Source: Saprospiraceae bacterium (lineage in GTDB: Bacteria > Bacteroidota > Bacteroidia > Chitinophagales > Saprospiraceae). Taken from it: a stretch of DNA of 64,000 bases. The position numbers were made by a program, and so were the translations under genes. Shown one piece after another: positions 62,292 through 64,000 of the stretch. The stretch covers positions 1-64,000 of the forward strand of contig JAEUUT010000109.1 in NCBI GenBank assembly GCA_016787415.1. Reading direction: 5' to 3'. Positions within the stretch are counted from its first letter, which is position 1. The number at the start of each line of letters is the position of its first letter. The notes under the pieces were generated by a model. The model saw only the letters and a list, made by a program, of their open reading frames with translations. It did no database searches and was not told the DNA's origin.

Positions 62292-63095
62292 TTGGAAGAA
62301 AAAACGTACCTCGATCGGCTGGTAGATTTATGCTGGCTTTATGGCCCGAAAGTCGTTAGTGCCTTGTTACTTATTATCGTAGGATTGTGGGTCATTAAAC
62401 GTCTTACGCGCGCTTTTGATATGTTTTTAGGCACAAAAAAAGTAGATCCCAGTTTGCGCCCCTTTTTCGCCTCTTTGTGCGATACGGGACTGAAAGCCAT
62501 TTTAATCATAATGGTAGCCAGTACGATAGGCATCGAAACCACTTCTTTTATTGCTGTGTTTTCGGCTGTTGCATTTTCCATCGGTTTGGCATTGCAGGGT
62601 AGCCTGGGCAATTTTGCCAGCGGCGTGCTGATCTTGTTGTTCCGTCCATTTCGGGTGGGCGACCTGCTCACCGTTGCCGACAAAACCGGCAAAGTGAGTG
62701 AAATTCAGGTATTTAGCACGATATTAATGACTTCTTCCGGCAAAAAAATCATTATCCCCAATGGCAAAATGCTGGAAGGCCCTATTGAAAACATTGCCGA
62801 CGGCGCAGACGTACAAGCCGAAGTCAGCCTGCTTGTCAACACCAAAACGCCGCTGGAATGGCTGCGCGCCACCGTAGATGAAGTTGCCACCCGCTGCCCC
62901 TACAATTCTGGAAAAGCCCCCGCTGCGGTGCAAGTGAGTGGTATGAACCGCGAAGATATGAAGGTGCAAATTGCACTGTGGACGAAAGGCGAGACATACG
63001 AAGAAGCCCTGTTCTTTATGTACGAGGAACTGAAAAAAGCCTTCGACGTGGCTGGCATCGAACTTGCCAAAGAGCGCCGTAAAGAGAGTGTTTGA
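62292..63095 (+). CDS. small-conductance mechanosensitive channel (MscS family)
   Basis: The product has 267 residues with three N-terminal membrane helices (VSALLLIIVGLWVI, LKAILIIMVASTIGI, and the pore helix). The pore helix GLALQGSLGNFASGVLILL with its Gly/Ala pattern is followed by FRPFRVGDLL, the core of MscS. A beta domain with IIPNGKMLEGPIENI follows. It releases osmolytes on hypo-osmotic shock. The only in-frame start that keeps the first helix is a TTG at 62292. An ATG at 62266 opens a 19-residue frame that overlaps this start and could act as a leader peptide. It is 70 bp upstream of the MFS gene. Confidence 0.88.
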   Translation: MEEKTYLDRLVDLCWLYGPKVVSALLLIIVGLWVIKRLTRAFDMFLGTKKVDPSLRPFFASLCDTGLKAILIIMVASTIGIETTSFIAVFSAVAFSIGLALQGSLGNFASGVLILLFRPFRVGDLLTVADKTGKVSEIQVFSTILMTSSGKKIIIPNGKMLEGPIENIADGADVQAEVSLLVNTKTPLEWLRATVDEVATRCPYNSGKAPAAVQVSGMNREDMKVQIALWTKGETYEEALFFMYEELKKAFDVAGIELAKERRKESV

Positions 63096-63165
63096 TGGCC
63101 GACGGTAAAAGAGTTGTGCGGTAAAGAAAATTTCAACGTACTATTACCTCCCATAAATACTTCTT

Positions 63166-64000
63166 GTGGAAACAATCGATACTTCAGCGCCTATCGTAAA
63201 AAACAACCCGCGCACCATCAATGGCTGGGCTTTTTTCGACTGGGCCAACAGCGCCTATGCGCTGGTGATCACTGTGGCAATTTTTCCGGGCTACTTTCTG
63301 GAACTTACCAGCGACTCCGTCAATGTATTCGGATTCCGAATGTCGGACAGCACCTTGTACGCCTGGAGTATCGCGCTGGCTTACATGGTGATCGCCGTCC
63401 TGTCGCCCATCTTGTCGGGCATTGCTGACTATGGCGGCCAGAAAAAGGCGTTTTTGCGTTTTTTTACAACGCTGGGCGCGCTGGCCTGTATTTCCTTGCT
63501 GTTTTTCACCGGCATGCCCACACTGTGGGTGGGTGTGTTGGGATTTATCCTGGCAACTATCGGTTTTGCGGGTGGTATTGTGTTCTACAATTCCTTTTTG
63601 CCGCTGATCGCCACGGAAGACCGATATGACGATGTCAGCGCTAAAGGATTTAGTTACGGCTTCATCGGCAGCATCATTCTGCTGCTTATCAACCTGCTGG
63701 TCATCATGAAATACCAGTGGTTTGGCTTCCCTGATGGGTTGAAAGCGGTGCCGACGGCATTTGTAATGGTGGGACTTTGGTGGATCGGATTTGCGCAGAT
63801 TCCCTTGCGCAGGCTCCCGGAAGACCGGGTTGAGAAGCAGCCGAAAGCCAATCTGATCCGCAAAGGGTACGACGAATTACTCAAGGCATGGCACTCGCTG
63901 AAACAAGATCGCAATACAGTGGCTTTCCTCATTTCCTTCTTCTGCTACAATGCGGGCGTACAGGCAGTACTGTTTTTGGCTTCTACCTTTGCTGAAAAAG
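63166..64000 (+). CDS. MFS transporter of the UMF1 (Atg22-like) family, 3' truncated by the window
   Basis: An open frame from a GTG at 63166 runs to the window end without a stop (278 codons). The translation has a typical UMF1/Atg22-like start (NGWAFFDWANSAYALVITV), many hydrophobic helices (LAYMVIAVLSPILSGIADY with the Asp of the MFS loop, ISLLFFTGMPTLWVGVLGF), and FYNSFLPLIA further on. Upstream in frame there is a TAA at 63154, so GTG 63166 is the only ordinary start. It may import or export amino acids, but this is only by analogy. It follows the MscS gene by 70 bp and is probably co-transcribed. The product continues outside the window. Confidence 0.85.
   Translation, partial: METIDTSAPIVKNNPRTINGWAFFDWANSAYALVITVAIFPGYFLELTSDSVNVFGFRMSDSTLYAWSIALAYMVIAVLSPILSGIADYGGQKKAFLRFFTTLGALACISLLFFTGMPTLWVGVLGFILATIGFAGGIVFYNSFLPLIATEDRYDDVSAKGFSYGFIGSIILLLINLLVIMKYQWFGFPDGLKAVPTAFVMVGLWWIGFAQIPLRRLPEDRVEKQPKANLIRKGYDELLKAWHSLKQDRNTVAFLISFFCYNAGVQAVLFLASTFAEK

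Overview
This window looks like a chromosomal segment of a Bacteroidota bacterium, most likely of the Saprospiria/Chitinophagia side. That placement is an inference from several things. Promoter -7 elements of the TAnnTTTG type occur and Shine-Dalgarno sites are scarce. Secreted proteins carry short signal peptides or lipoboxes. The gene families are also typical: SurA/BamA, PorT-like barrels, OmpA with thrombospondin type 3 repeats, an S74 tail-fibre-type protein and a FucP-type symporter. No rRNA, prophage, insertion sequence with a transposase, CRISPR array or recognisable defence island is visible.

Layout. 0-6 kb: a CAT-anticodon tRNA, a Crp/Fnr regulator, an NAD(P)-binding oxidoreductase, a secreted ConA-like/DinB fusion and a two-gene periplasmic molybdenum oxidoreductase (IorAB type). 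6-12 kb: a DUF3108 protein, a YbhN-type membrane protein, an OmpA porin, an amino-acid dehydrogenase and a divergent arginase-fold protein without metal ligands. 12-19 kb: dnaE interrupted by a complete LAGLIDADG intein, convergent with mnmG. 19-28 kb: a GH65 enzyme, an APH-fold kinase, the envelope chaperone run PpiC-like/SurA/BamA, and queD. 28-37 kb: a possibly frameshifted secreted protein, a NatAB-like ABC exporter, an RND pump without partner genes, glgB and a second Crp/Fnr regulator. 37-47 kb: a small envelope operon (YtxH-like, unknown, holin-X-like), a lipocalin-like lipoprotein, a FucP-type symporter, a nucleotidyltransferase, OmpA, UDP-glucose dehydrogenase, DUF1963 and a vanadium-haloperoxidase-like lipoprotein. 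47-64 kb: an RsuA-family pseudouridine synthase with an Arg/Gly-rich 28-residue repeat arm, a PorT-like barrel, an S74 protein, RelA/SpoT, tRNA-Leu, trigger factor, GyrB, GNAT, an M1 peptidase, MscS and a truncated MFS transporter.

The most unusual feature is not a gene. From about 19 kb to 59 kb, many gene junctions are filled by long, often near-perfect inverted repeats with stems of 25-63 bp. Their arms are built from short tandem units, very often 7 bp long (GTGAGAG, GAGTCCT, GTTATCA, GGGCAAG), sometimes 8 or 10 bp. They wrap a recurring core that reads about CGTAGAGTACACC. The unit sequence differs from site to site while the architecture is kept, and the arms often begin at or inside the stop codon of a gene. 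Two related elements with their loops in opposite orientation bracket the RND pump gene. I do not recognise this family; it is the best candidate here for an undescribed system.
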